From positions 21,809,023 through 21,873,022 of the forward strand of contig JAKZAP010000017.1 of NCBI GenBank assembly GCA_023053575.1: a DNA stretch of 64,000 bases. The letters run 5' to 3'. This DNA is from Branchinecta lynchi (Eukaryota > Arthropoda > Branchiopoda > Anostraca > Branchinectidae). Position 1 is the first letter of the stretch. Each line of letters starts with the position of its first letter. Under the pieces are notes generated by a model. The model was given only the letters and a program-made list of their open reading frames with translations. It searched no databases and was not told the DNA's origin. Made by a program: the position numbers and the translations under genes. Positions 41,287-50,952 of this stretch are shown here, piece after piece.

Positions 41287-41752
41287 CATACCAAGGTCTA
41301 AAGTCATTTTTGCAGTTATCGTGGTATCTGATACCACGGTCTAAAGTCGTTGATGCAGTTATCGTGGTATCTGATACCACGGTCTAAAGTCGTTGATGCA
41401 GTTATCGTGGTATCTGATACCACGGTCTAAAGTCGTTGATGCAGTTATCGTGGTATCTGGCCAGTTAGCATGGTATCTGATTTTCAGATACTAACCTACG
41501 ATCCGACCGTGGTAACTGGTCGTGGTATCTTAAATCATCTCCCTTTCATCGAATTTTGTGAAATTGGTGAGAAGGAAGTTTAGCACCTAGTGATGTAACT
41601 GGATATCAGTTTTTATTTTGCGATGAATTCATCGGCAACAGTCGTTTTTGCAGAGAAACCGTGTATCAGATACCACGGTAACTGCAAAATCGACTAATTG
41701 CAGATTCACTTACCGTGGTAACAGATACCATGGTATCTGCAAAAACGCAACT
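41287..41752. mobile_element. MITE family S, copy 3, with expanded 43-bp tandem repeat
   Basis: The right end GGTATCTGCAAAAACGCAACT matches copies 1 and 2. At 41,288-41,462 about four head-to-tail units of 43 bp repeat CCACGGTCTAAAGTCGTTG, ATGCAGTTATCGTGGTATCT. Each unit junction is the palindrome CGTGGTATCTGATACCACG. The left terminal repeat is not clear, so this copy may be truncated there. Confidence 0.8.
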
Positions 41753-42099
41753 AATAATATCGAAACATAGAAAATCATGTACCTCCTATTTAAATTTCCC
41801 CTCACGTAATCCCCCACCATTTATATTACTTTGTAGTTATAGTCGGTTCCAATATCCCAGGGAAGAGCCCCCCAGGCCCAAACTGGTCCGGTAAAGGGGA
41901 TTTCTGGCACTGCCTTAGGAAGTAAGTAACACTGTCCTCCCCAGTCAAACAGATTGGACATCTGTAGTTATCCCTGATTGGCAATGTGACAGCTGCCAAT
42001 ACGCAACTTCAGAGCCAAGGATAAGTTCTACGATTTGAAGCTGAGTATGCCCATTTTTAGGTTCTCTCGAGAACAGGACCCGATACCTCGGACAACCTC
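41753..42099. other. Possible RT C-terminal relic, otherwise empty
   Basis: GCCTTAGGAAGTAAGTAACA with CTCCCCAGTCAAACAGATTG and GGACATCTGTAGTTATCCC, read on the minus strand, resembles a decayed RT Cys-His region (CPICLTGEDSVTY-like). I cannot confirm it; no other feature. Confidence 0.25.
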
Positions 42100-42392
42100 T
42101 CGATGAAAAATTTATCTCAGAATATTAGTATGAAGTTGTACGAAAAAGTACTAGCTGATGCTACTACATGCTTCTACTTCAAGGCTACCGTGTTACTGCA
42201 TCTACTGCATGCTACTATTAGCAAGACGGGATGCTCCTAGAGCAAGACATGATGCTACTGGATACTACTACTTAAGAATGGACCAGTCTGAGGCACATTA
42301 AATGATAGTATTCTTTACTGTTACGTATCACTAGATGCAACTTTTTCGTACAACTATCATACGACTACGCAGGCTACACATTTTGCATCCGG
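42100..42392. mobile_element. MITE with CGATGAAAAATTTATC ends, copy 2
   Basis: Full-length match in order to 5,171-5,474: ATGCTACTACATGCTTCTA, TTCAAGGCTACCGTG, GACCAGTCTGAGGCACA, ACTACGCAGGCTACA. The ends CGATGAAAAATTTATC and ATTTTGCATCCGG are decayed. Confidence 0.7.
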
Positions 42393-42426
42393 TGTGTTCC
42401 ACTTTAGCAAAGCGTTATTAAGACGT

Positions 42427-42442
42427 GGGGGGGGGGGGGGGG
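42427..42442 (+). repeat. 16-G homopolymer
   Basis: Uninterrupted run of 16 G. A run this long can form intramolecular or intermolecular quadruplex and is prone to slippage and sequencing error. Confidence 0.8.
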
Positions 42443-42544
42443 CAAGGTTTTGACAGGTCATCTAAAATTCAGAATCGTATAAATCATATTTATTTTTAAA
42501 TGAGCGCGGACCCTTTCCCGGTCAGGTCTGGGGTTAGAATTCCG

Positions 42545-42760
42545 TGTTCAATTCAAATCAATTTATTTATTTATATCTACCAAAGCTGGCGAGTAAAAAA
42601 AATATAATAAAATATAAGTAATAGGTCTACAACTGATTACTAGACCATATACTTTCATAAAATTACATTCAATTCATTTGAAAAAGTATTTGTTTTCTCT
42701 TTAAAAATGTTTTTCATTTTTTTTTTTAAATCGTCCCTTTTTGCTCCGTTTAAGGACCGG
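42545..42760 (-). mobile_element. Probable non-LTR 3' end
   Basis: Minus strand: CTCGCCAGCTTTGGTAGA, TATAAATAAATAAATTG and ATTTGAATTG tail. Same terminal layout as the other retro 3' ends; coding part absent. Confidence 0.4.
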
Positions 42761-42835
42761 GCCAACCTTTTTGTGACAAGCGATCTTTGACAGTCCTTTG
42801 GTGATGAGCAAACAACGTTACTTGGACACGACCTA

Positions 42836-43336
42836 AGGTTTGATAGGATCCCAAAAATCTAATATTTGATCCAGACAAATGGATCCTGTCTTCGCTACGC
42901 TAATCATCTGAAAAAAAACAAGTCCAGATACCGCTATAAACCATATCTATTTTGACGTTACTGATCGAAAATTCCTGCTTTACTTCTGCCAACTTTCCGG
43001 TTTCGACCGAATTCCGGACGAACTACTTATCTGGCAAGAAAATAGTTTTCACCATCGTGTTCACCATGTCATCTTACCCCATAATCGACCATCACATTAG
43101 CTGTTTAAAAATATTTTGTTTGCCCCTTAATTTGAACCCCGTCCCCCACCCATAAGTGTAGGGCTACAGAGCCCATCTACGAAATTGACCTTATCCTTGA
43201 CCCAAAGAATCCTCAAACAAAGTTTCTTCAAGATATCTCATTCCCTTCGAGAGTTACGTGCTGACAGAAGGACGGACGGACAACTTTTGCGATGTCATAG
43301 ATATCCCTCCACTTACGTTTGGGGATCCCAAAAACC
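42836..43336 (-). mobile_element. Family G element, copy 5, short form
   Basis: Both ends are present: GATAGGATCCCAAAAATC at 42,842 and ACGTTTGGGGATCCCAAAA at 43,316-43,334, with AGAAGGACGGACGGACAAC nearby. Only about one tandem unit (CGGACGAACTACTTATCTGG, CACCATCGTGTT) remains, so the array contracted to a minimal form. Confidence 0.75.
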
Positions 43337-44767
43337 GGATATCCAATTATTAATTATCCATCAATCTCATGCTCAAGCACGTCTGGTGAACATACCTAAT
43401 ACCAGGAAAATGGGAGTCGCACTAATTCTAACTAATGCATGGAGGATTTAAACCACGTTTTATTTGTGCAAGTTCTTACACCACTTGTAGCCCTGGTTCA
43501 ATCGCGCCGTTCCTCGGTTTTGTTTACGGACTCCTTATCTTATTAAACAGAACTGGAAAAGTTTGTGTCAGACGACTCTGTTAAAACTTAAAAGAATGTA
43601 ATTAATTACTCTAGTTCGTCCTTCGAATCAAGAGGTCCAAATAATGATCCGTTTTGCTAGGAGTGTCACAACAACAGACCCAATCCAAATTAGTAAGAAA
43701 ATCGATTGGCAATGAGGAACGGACCAGAAGGAACAAAGGTAGCGGCAATTGACAGCTAGGTCAGATGTAATCACTTGTATCCAGAAATTAAAACAGCATA
43801 ACAGTAACAAACTGTTCCTATGGTAAAAAAGCAAGATATGATTTACGATCTTTGATGGAGCACGACTCGGAGAAGGTAACGAAGGTAAGGTAAGAAGTTA
43901 AGGTAAGGAAGGTAAGGTAACGAAGGTAAGATAAGAAGGTGCGGCCACGCTTCATCTGAGAGAGCAAAGTCATTCGTGAGTCGGCACAATTGAAAACGGC
44001 TTCTTAACGTGGTCAGTTGTGTCATAAGAGCGCGACCGCACTCTTTGCCTTCTCGAAGTCGCTCTCGATTCTGCGCAGTGAAAAGTCTTGACCAATATAT
44101 ACCGAAGCAATTTTTTTTTTGTTTTATGTTACTGCAATTTACAGATTCAAGTGATTACATATGTCACTGTCACGCATTAGCCTATGTGGTCAAGCGACAG
44201 TTTTCGTGAAAACGCGTTATCGATAATAGGGCTATGGAGCTTAGCTTCTGCATCTACTTCAAACTTTTCAAAACCTTACGACAAGGCGTTCCCGAGATAC
44301 ATGAGTTGCTCAAAGATCTAGCCACCACGAGGACGGTTCAAAAGAGCTAAACGACAACAGTCAAAAGCAGCAATGCGACGTAAAAATCATTAGTATATCG
44401 GTAAAAAAAAATGTTCTTTTCTTCTATCCGCTGTAAAGAAAGATGTTATTCGACGTAAAAATCATCAAGATCGGTTGAAAAACAGATTTTTTACTTTTTT
44501 CTTCTGAACATTCTCAACTTTCGCTTGACCCCTTAATGCGTGCCAGCTACGATATCGAACCTGTTGGGTGCAGATACGCCCTTTAAGGGGGGAAGGATTC
44601 ATATTAATATGTAGCGCTTGTCCGATCGATTATATAAATCGAGGGAAGTTGCACAGAATCGACCGTCAACAAGCAAAGCAAACTTTATCACGCAAGCCCC
44701 TAAAGGCTTGTGAAGCGCACGTAACAATCTTCTGTTTCATTGACATCGGCCAGGAGTGCGACGCATA
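43337..44767. other. No gene; GGTAA minisatellite at 43,870-43,945
   Basis: The 43,870-43,945 part is a run of GAAGGTAA / GGTAAGGTAA words (GGTAACGAAGGTAAGGTAAG). The rest shows only short unconserved frames. Confidence 0.5.
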
Positions 44768-45061
44768 GAGCGTGTTCCACCCTTCTAACAATAGTTACTA
44801 TTTCCGTTCCATCCTCACAAAAAGTTACTACGCTGACCGTTCGAACCTTCTCGAAATAGTAACGAATAGTTACTACTTGCTTACCATGCTCGGGAGCGTG
44901 GTAAGCGTGTAACTACGCATCTCTGCAACGTGATTGGTCGGATTCGCCCGTGGCATGATATTCTGCTGGAAAATAGAAAAATCGTTCCCGCCTTGACGGC
45001 AGAAAGCGAGAATTCGTGACGTCATGCGTAGTACCTACGGTAAGTAGGATGGAACACGCTC
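44768..45061 (+). mobile_element. MITE-1, copy b (best preserved)
   Basis: Ends GAGCGTGTTCCACCCT and AGGATGGAACACGCTC are inverted repeats of about 16 bp. Interior landmarks are AGTTACTATTTCCGTTCC, GCTTACCATGCTCGGGAGCG (internal palindrome), TGATTGGTCGGATT and GACGTCATGCGTAG. At 294 bp this is the reference copy for the family. Confidence 0.85.
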
Positions 45062-45187
45062 ATGGTTGGAGGGGGCAGAACATTCGAAGGTCAACAAACT
45101 CAAGCATCTTCTATACGAATGGACTCCTCCAAACTCCCCGACTCATCACTGCAAAAAAGCATATGTAGGCTAGTTGAACTAGACCAA

Positions 45188-46174
45188 AGGTTTCGATGGG
45201 ATCCCAAAAATTCAATATCTAATCCAGACAACTGGGTTGTCTTAGTCAGATCCAGTCATCGCCAGACTCCTTGAACATTTTTACAATTAAATTCATAAAC
45301 AGATTAAGGCCAAATAGCTAATCATCTGAGAAAAACTTCCTGCCACTACCGCCAATTTCCCGATTTCGGCCAAACTCCAGAACTAATTGTCCGGCGAAAA
45401 AATGAAAGCTCAAAAATGAACTCAGGGTATCTTCTTTCCCCAAGAATGAACATCTAATCAACTTCAAATAAAAATTAAAATATGATTGTCACACACGGAT
45501 TCAGCATCTCCTCTTACCCCTAAACCGGTTATCTAATCAACTAGAAATAAAACTTTAACTTCTACCAATTTTCCGGTTTCGGCCGGATTCCGGGCGAACT
45601 ACATGTCCGGATAGAAAATTCTTTTCACATAAGTGTTCATCATGTCTTCTCGCCTAAATCGAACATCTAATAAACTTCAACTAAAACGTTTAATTTTAAC
45701 AAACTTTCCGATTTGGGCCGGATTCCGGGCGAACTACTTGTCCGTCGAGAAAATGGCTTTCACCACCGTGTTCAGCGTGTCCTCCTACCCCTAAATCAAA
45801 CATCTAATCAACTTATAATAAAACTTTTACTTTTAACAAACTTTCCGGTTTTAAAATAGTTTTCACCATCGTGTTCAGCATGTCTTCTTACCCCATAATC
45901 GACTATCACATTAGCTGTTTCAAAATATTTAGTTTGCCCCTTAATTTTAAACCCCTCCCCCACCCCTAAATGTAGGGCTACATAGCCCATCTACGAGCTT
46001 GACTGGTCCGACGACCCAACGAATCCTCACACCAAGTTTCACTAAAATATCTCATTCCCTTCGAGAGTTATCGTGCTTACAGACGGACGGACAGACGGAC
46101 GGACGGACGGATAGACGGACAAATTTTGCGATGTCATAGGTATCCCTCCACTTACGTTTTGGGATCCCAAAAAT
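45188..46174 (-). mobile_element. Family G element, copy 6, with expanded GACG tract
   Basis: GTTTCGATGGGATCCCAAAA at 45,190 and ACGTTTTGGGATCCCAAAA at 46,154-46,172. The tetranucleotide tract at 46,080-46,119 has about ten GACR units (AGACGGACGGACAGACGGAC and on), the longest in the family. At least four body units with CCGGATTCCGGGCGAACTAC and TGTCCG..GAGAAAA occur. Confidence 0.8.
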
Positions 46175-46286
46175 TAGTCCAGATCCACTTTATTTTTGGT
46201 TTTGTTTATGCTGATTGTTTTAATTAATTTTACATTGCACATACACCAACACAAATGTATATTTCTCTTCCGAATCTGTAGGGATT

Positions 46287-46425
46287 CCTCTTTGATGATG
46301 GTGATGATAATCGGAGGATTCCCCGTCCTTGGGGACTCGCGAGAATGCGGGGAGTGAGTCCCTGAGACAAATGAAAACACAGGGGGGGGGGGGGGGGACG
46401 GCGAGAACACGCCTTATTGCGCGAA
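46287..46425 (-). repeat. GC-rich repeat W, copy 2, with 16-G run
   Basis: GATTCCCCGTCCTTGGGGAC, TCGCGAGAATGCGGGGAGTG match the reverse complement of 37,690-37,850. A run of 16 G at 46,382-46,397 is followed by ACGGCGAGAACACGCC, the W core word. Confidence 0.6.
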
Positions 46426-46749
46426 GACGTTACTTTTTTATATACGGTCCAAGAACTACGTTGCAGAGAACGCTGGGTGTCCTCAACCTTCCCAGCTAAC
46501 ACCTACTACTCCTAAAAGCTGAAACAATCTTCCAGCGAAAAACGGGATTGGTACAGACCGGTTTGCACCTCTGTCGAGCCCTCTTACTGATAATTATTTT
46601 TGTTTATCTTGTGCATTTACTATATTATCGAGAGCTCAGTGTATGTTTTCCTTTTCTTTGTCTGTACTGCGATTTCCCTCTTCTTAAGTGCGTTAATAAA
46701 ATTTCATCATCATTAGTTGCGAGAAAGTGGCTGCTAAAAGCTACGACTA

Positions 46750-47300
46750 GAGCCTCGTTTTTGTTGCAATAGTGCTGCCGCATCACTGCTGCAGCACTTC
46801 TTTGCTTCTGCACAAGATGCGTTTTCGAGTTGCACGATTTCTTCTTGGTTATAATTGAAGCAGGACCTGGAGAGAAGCATGGACTTGGTCGGTAAGCAAG
46901 TCCGCGATTCTCAAGAAGCGCTGCCGTCTTCCTCGGAAGTACCGCAGTGCAAAAACGAATGTATATATGACTGCAGACAAGCCGTCTCACCACCCCTGGA
47001 GCGGCATTCTATTTTAGTATTTATCGAATTTGTTGTTGTTTTTGTATTTGGGTTTTTATATATGACTGCAGACAAGCCGTCTCACCACCCCTGGAGCGGC
47101 ATTCTATTTTAGTATTTATCGAATTTGTTGTTGTTTTTGTATTTGGGTATGAGTTTATTAGTTCCTTCTTTTTTCTTTTCTTTGTTCTGTACTCCGTTTC
47201 ATGCTTTTGTAGCTGTTGTAGATGGGTTATAAATAAATACATACATACATAAAGAATCAGCCCGGAAGCGGCCGAGCAGCGTGCAAAAGAAACGAGGCTC
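46750..47300. mobile_element. GAGCCTC-ended MITE, copy 2, split by a retro insertion
   Basis: Left end GAGCCTCGTTTTTGTTGCA at 46,750 and right end GCAAAAGAAACGAGGCTC at 47,283-47,300. The interior matches 17,363-17,641 (CAAGCAAGTCC-type word AAGCAAGTCCGCGATTCTC). The uninterrupted copy reads GGATGTAGAAAGAATCAGTC, so 46,964-47,250 is a later insertion. Confidence 0.75.
46964..47250 (+). mobile_element. 5'-truncated retrotransposon 3' end with internal 95-bp duplication
   Basis: Two near-identical 95-bp copies (ATGACTGCAGACAAGCCGTC at 46,967 and 47,062) are followed by TTCTGTACTCCGTTTCATGC, GGGTTATAAATAAA and a (TACA)n tail at 47,238-47,250. The duplicated portion is almost unchanged, so the duplication is recent. 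Element class inferred from the AATAAA plus tetranucleotide tail. Confidence 0.65.
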
Positions 47301-47900
47301 AGATATCTGATCTGGTAAACTAGTTACAGATGTCCATTGTCTTTTTCCGGACAGTAAGAGCTGGTGACAGAAACATGTAACACAGCTTTAAATAGGAAAG
47401 GTAATTTAAGATAGGTAGGTAGGTTTTCATTTTTAACCAAAACATTGAAAATAAATCCTATTGCACCAAAAAGAAAGTCCTAAGGACTTGTGCTGCAATT
47501 TATTAAACTACTTGTATCTAATAAATAAAAAACTAAACACAAGAACTTACAATTATCCACCTAGCCTATGATTTAAATAACAGACAATTAAACGAATTAG
47601 TTTAATTTCCAGTAGTTCTGTGGAAGTTTTTATTCAGTGATCAAATGTATTATGGATTTTTGGAGTGGGCCCTTTTCTGGGTGAAAGCTTCTGCGCTTTC
47701 CCAGACGAATAGTAAATTGTAAATAATCACAGATTTGTACATATACACTTTTAACACGCATATTTTATCTTTCGTTATTTTATTTTTATCTGCATATCGT
47801 TCAGCCCGCACCGTTCGTCTGGTCTTTGGTTACATGACGTCTTATTGTCTGTTGGTTCCGCATCGTTGTGATTGTGGTGGATTATATGATTTAGTTTTTT
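47301..47900. other. No recognisable feature
   Basis: AT-rich. GTCCTAAGGACTTGTGC near 47,478 is a small inverted repeat. A minus-strand retro tail is possible near 47,420-47,470 but lacks a motif. Confidence 0.3.
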
Positions 47901-47990
47901 TTTTTTCGCTGAGGACGGTTTGCCGGAAGTGCAACCGAAATATCCGAAATTTATTTATCCCTCGCACATCATGTAACTAGCTGATCAAGA
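47901..47990 (+). other. Penelope-like block with hammerhead-like core
   Basis: CTGAGGA (47,909-47,915), an arm pair GGTT/AACC, and GAAA (47,937-47,940), then TATC and ATTTATTTATCCCTCGCACA. The same block is on the minus strand at 24,660-24,770. A hammerhead ribozyme core is CUGANGA, stem II, GAAA. Here one extra base sits before stem II, so activity is doubtful. Confidence 0.4.
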
Positions 47991-48002
47991 AAAAACCCAG
48001 AA

Positions 48003-48195
48003 AATCTCGCACAGAGGAAGAGGGCCTTTTTCTGGTTGAATGCGAGCAACTCTCAGACCTCAGGAGACACTTTCTTAATGGGTATAGTATCAAGTTCCCC
48101 GATATTCTTGAAACAAAAAATAAAGCTAAGATATCCATACTGTATTTGAGACAATTAAACGTGAACACTATACATGACAAGAATCCTTTACTCCT
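48003..48195 (+). pseudogene. RT C-terminal fragment (Cys-His region)
   Basis: Frame reads EEEGLFLVECEQLSDLRRHF and LNGYSIKFPDILETKNK then ILYLRQLNV. The LFLVEC..LSDLR word equals HFLLECQELSHLR at 52,080. The first cysteine pair is lost. Short and truncated on both sides. Confidence 0.55.
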
Positions 48196-48261
48196 TACCA
48201 GCTTCAGCCCCGCCCTAACAACTGTGAAAAAAAGAAAGAAAAAAAAGAAGAAAAAGACCAC

Positions 48262-48375
48262 ACATTATTAATTAAGTGGAAAGTTTTCAGTTTCTTTTTA
48301 AACCCGTATAAAGTGGCAGACTCCCTGATGCTAGCCGGCAGATTGTTCAAAACAGAAGGCCCCAGATTATGAATC
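48262..48375 (-). pseudogene. CR1-group RT C-terminal fragment in CABLES intron
   Basis: Minus strand frame: [20 protein letters not shown] then [18 protein letters not shown], the VWN.LP..IR....L..FK motif of CR1/L2 RT C-termini. It begins about 24 bases after the GT donor of the CABLES exon, in the same orientation as the gene. Confidence 0.65.
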
Positions 48376-48398
48376 ATATAATAACAAAAGATTCCTAC

Positions 48399-48603
48399 CT
48401 CGATTAATGAGTGAAGGACTTCCCCTTTCACGTCGTTCAGTTTTGCAGCCAGTAGTAAGCAAGCACCAGCGCAGAGCTTCCGGTTCAGCTTGTGGATCTT
48501 ACCACGAATTACCAGTTTTTCAAAGTAAACATATCCTACAGCCACTGTAAGCAAGTTGGTACCGCGTTCCTGTTTTGCAATTTTCCTCATATCTCGTTTC
48601 AAG
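48399..48603 (-). CDS. CABLES: CABLES (CDK5 and ABL enzyme substrate) exon, cyclin-box part
   Basis: A 205-nt exon on the minus strand with clean borders: TTTATTTCAG before 48,603 and GAG|GTAGGAAT after 48,399. The first base completes a codon from the previous exon; 68 full codons follow. Key words are [32 protein letters not shown] and [19 protein letters not shown], ending HSLIE. From memory of the family, animal CABLES proteins have the same LKREMR...[27 protein letters not shown] segment in the C-terminal cyclin box, which binds CDKs. CABLES links CDK5/CDK2 with Abl-type kinases. Neighbouring exons were not found in the window; flanking introns hold retro fragments in both orientations. 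Confidence 0.85.
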
Positions 48604-48704
48604 CTGAAATAAAATGCATGTTCAGAAAGTAGACTAAATGATTCGTACTGTTTTTACAAAACATTAATATCAGAAGAACTGAACAAACTCATGAGACATG
48701 ACAT

Positions 48705-49012
48705 AGTTACTATGATAACATAAGGCCTGATGATGTCCTCACTTTCAATCACAACGGTCTCAGACACAGCTTGAAAATTCTTGGTGAGAAATTCCGAAAA
48801 GACATTGGAAAATGGAGCTTCAAAAACCGGATAGTGGAATACTGGAATAATCTCCCCGAAAATGTCGTAAATGCCGAAACTATCAATCGGTTTAAAGCAG
48901 GCGTGGATCGTCACCTGGCTGAAATTCAATTTAGTGTCCACAGTGCCTCGAGAAATTAACAGAGGCGAAAGCCCTTTTACTGCAGTTATATTATTATTAC
49001 TATTATTATGAC
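48705..49012 (+). pseudogene. CR1-group RT C-terminus (family D), antisense in CABLES intron
   Basis: Reads DNIRPDDVLTFNHNGLRHSL, LGEKFRKDIGKWSFKNRIVE and YWNNLPENVVNAETINRFKA, GVDRHLAEIQFSVHSASRN then stop. This is the standard end of a CR1/L2 RT. The 3' UTR GGCGAAAGCCCTTTTACTGC and an (ATT)n tail end near 49,010. It lies about 100 bases upstream of the CABLES acceptor, opposite in direction. Confidence 0.75.
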
Positions 49013-49849
49013 AGTGGCACACGGTTCTGGATCGGCGTGCTCGAATATTACACCTCATCACCCCGAAATTAGTTATTAGGTTAGCTTGATCAGCTGATTA
49101 AGGCATAGTTTCGTTTTATATATTATATAGTCGTATATTAGAGACAGTCGCAAGTTTTGAGGTTGCCATATTATGAGGCAGTTTGGTGAATTTCGACAGC
49201 AAATGACCTATTTCTGGTCGTATGGTTGTATAGAGATTTTCTACTAGTCATTGCGAAAAATACGAAAAATCGTGAATAACAGTCATATGTTTCAAATTTG
49301 TCAGAGCGACATAAATGCCATTACCAAATCGTGATTTTCACTATGGTAGCCTACTTCTCAGTTTGAGGAAAATACATGAATAAATAAATTAAAGGATACA
49401 CGTCGCAGCCCGGAACAACAGGACAGAACCGGGCGAGAGTGTGAATGAACCAGACACTACCATGTCTGTTTGGCTTGGGCTAGTGTTGTACACAAATGTG
49501 TATCTTCCACATAAACGGAGGTACAACACAAATATAAAGGGCGCTTTTTATTGAATGCTTTACAATGATTCAATCAAATAGTCCTACCCTCGGCAAATTC
49601 AAACAACTCTTTAAACCTGAAGCGAGTCGGACGCGCTGCCTGGGAAAAAGGTGGTTCAACAAGGGCAAAGTTTATCCCGAAGCCCAACAAACAGCGAGAA
49701 GAGGTAAAGCAAAGAGAAGGGATAGAGTTTACACAGCATAAGTTGAAAATTTTCATACCTTCACAACACTGAGGAATTCAACACTTTACTTAATACAAAG
49801 CCTGAAGTTCGAGAAGAAAATCAGAAGGATTTACAACGACGGCATCGCC
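49013..49849. other. No recognisable feature; one weak minus-strand frame
   Basis: A minus-strand frame near 49,574-49,690 (FALVEPPFSQAARPTRFRFK, ELFEFAEGR) looks protein-like but has no supported splice sites or family. Confidence 0.25.
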
Positions 49850-50250
49850 TTGAATAAGTACAGAGAAGAGCATCGAAAACAGTCCTTCCGTTCGCCATCT
49901 GCACTGTGACAACTAGCTTGAAAACCTACAGGTACTCAGTAAATCTTATAGATTCCTCCGCGGTGATCTAATCGAAACTTTCCAGACCTCGTCATGATTG
50001 ATATGACACTGTCAGGCCAGAGGATGTCTTCATCTTTTACCGCGACGGTCTTAAAGGAGACACTTGGAAACTTGGTAGTGAGAAATTTTGGAAAGACATT
50101 GGAAGGTGGAGGATTAAAAGGCCAATTGGTCGACTATTGGGATCGTCTTCCTAAAAGCGTTATGGACGCAGCAAACATAAATCAGTTTAAAGCAGGTGTG
50201 ATGGACAAAGGGCTGCAGTTCAGTTGAACAGTGTGCTGAGAAATCAGTAG
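49850..50250 (+). pseudogene. CR1-group RT C-terminus (family D), frameshifted
   Basis: Across several frame changes it reads RRASKTVLPFAICTVT, YRFLRGDLIETFQ, YDTVRPEDVFIFYRDGLKGD, SEKFWKDIGRWRIKR and DYWDRLPKSVMDAANINQFK. The LRGDLIET motif and the DYW..LP end are the classic CR1/L2 RT C-terminus. Related to 48,705-49,012. Confidence 0.7.
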
Positions 50251-50952
50251 AAAGTTTTGTTCAGGCGTAAGAATTGATTGCATTTTTTCTATTATTATTT
50301 CAATAAGAGGCAAAGCATGAGCGCAAATTTGCATGAGCACTTGCTTCATTTGTACACTGTAAATTATCTAAAAAAAAACAAAAAAAACCTTACAGGTTCG
50401 TTTCTTCCAAATACAACCCGAATAGGACCCTTACCAAGAAGGGTCGAAATATCACGGAAGAATATCCTAGATAATTTTTTCCATTTTCAGTTATGTGATT
50501 CCTAGTCAGCTTAGGCTGACAGAATATTGGTTGCCCACACCCACACCAGTGACCAGATAACAGTAGCCTACCCAATTGAAGGCGAGGTCTTTCCCCAATC
50601 TGAGCGAGTAGTAGATGCAATAATAACAATCCTTCAGAGGTGTTCTAGGATATGTCCCTCGACAAAGATCAAACATCTCCCTCCCTACGGCAGGAAAGCG
50701 GTGCCGGTACTGAATGGGCCAACTTCAATGGCTCCACTGTAATATCAACTTGTTGCTCCACTCGCTTAGAATAATATGGAAATTCAGGTAGCGAAAGGAC
50801 TGTCAATAAAGGAAATGAATAGAGCGAGAGTTATTGACCCCTAACAAAGAGCACTAAAGGGGGTGAGCTCCTGGAATTTCAATTCCACTGTTTGGCTGCA
50901 GAAGTGGCGGCAATTTTCAATGAAATTTGTTCAATAAATAATAGAAGGAGGA
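50251..50952. other. Mostly featureless; half Penelope-like block
   Basis: 50,424-50,457 reads AGGACCCTTACCAAGAAGGG then TCGAAATATC, the stem and GAAA part of the 35.8-kb hammerhead-like block without its CTGA. No gene seen. Confidence 0.4.
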
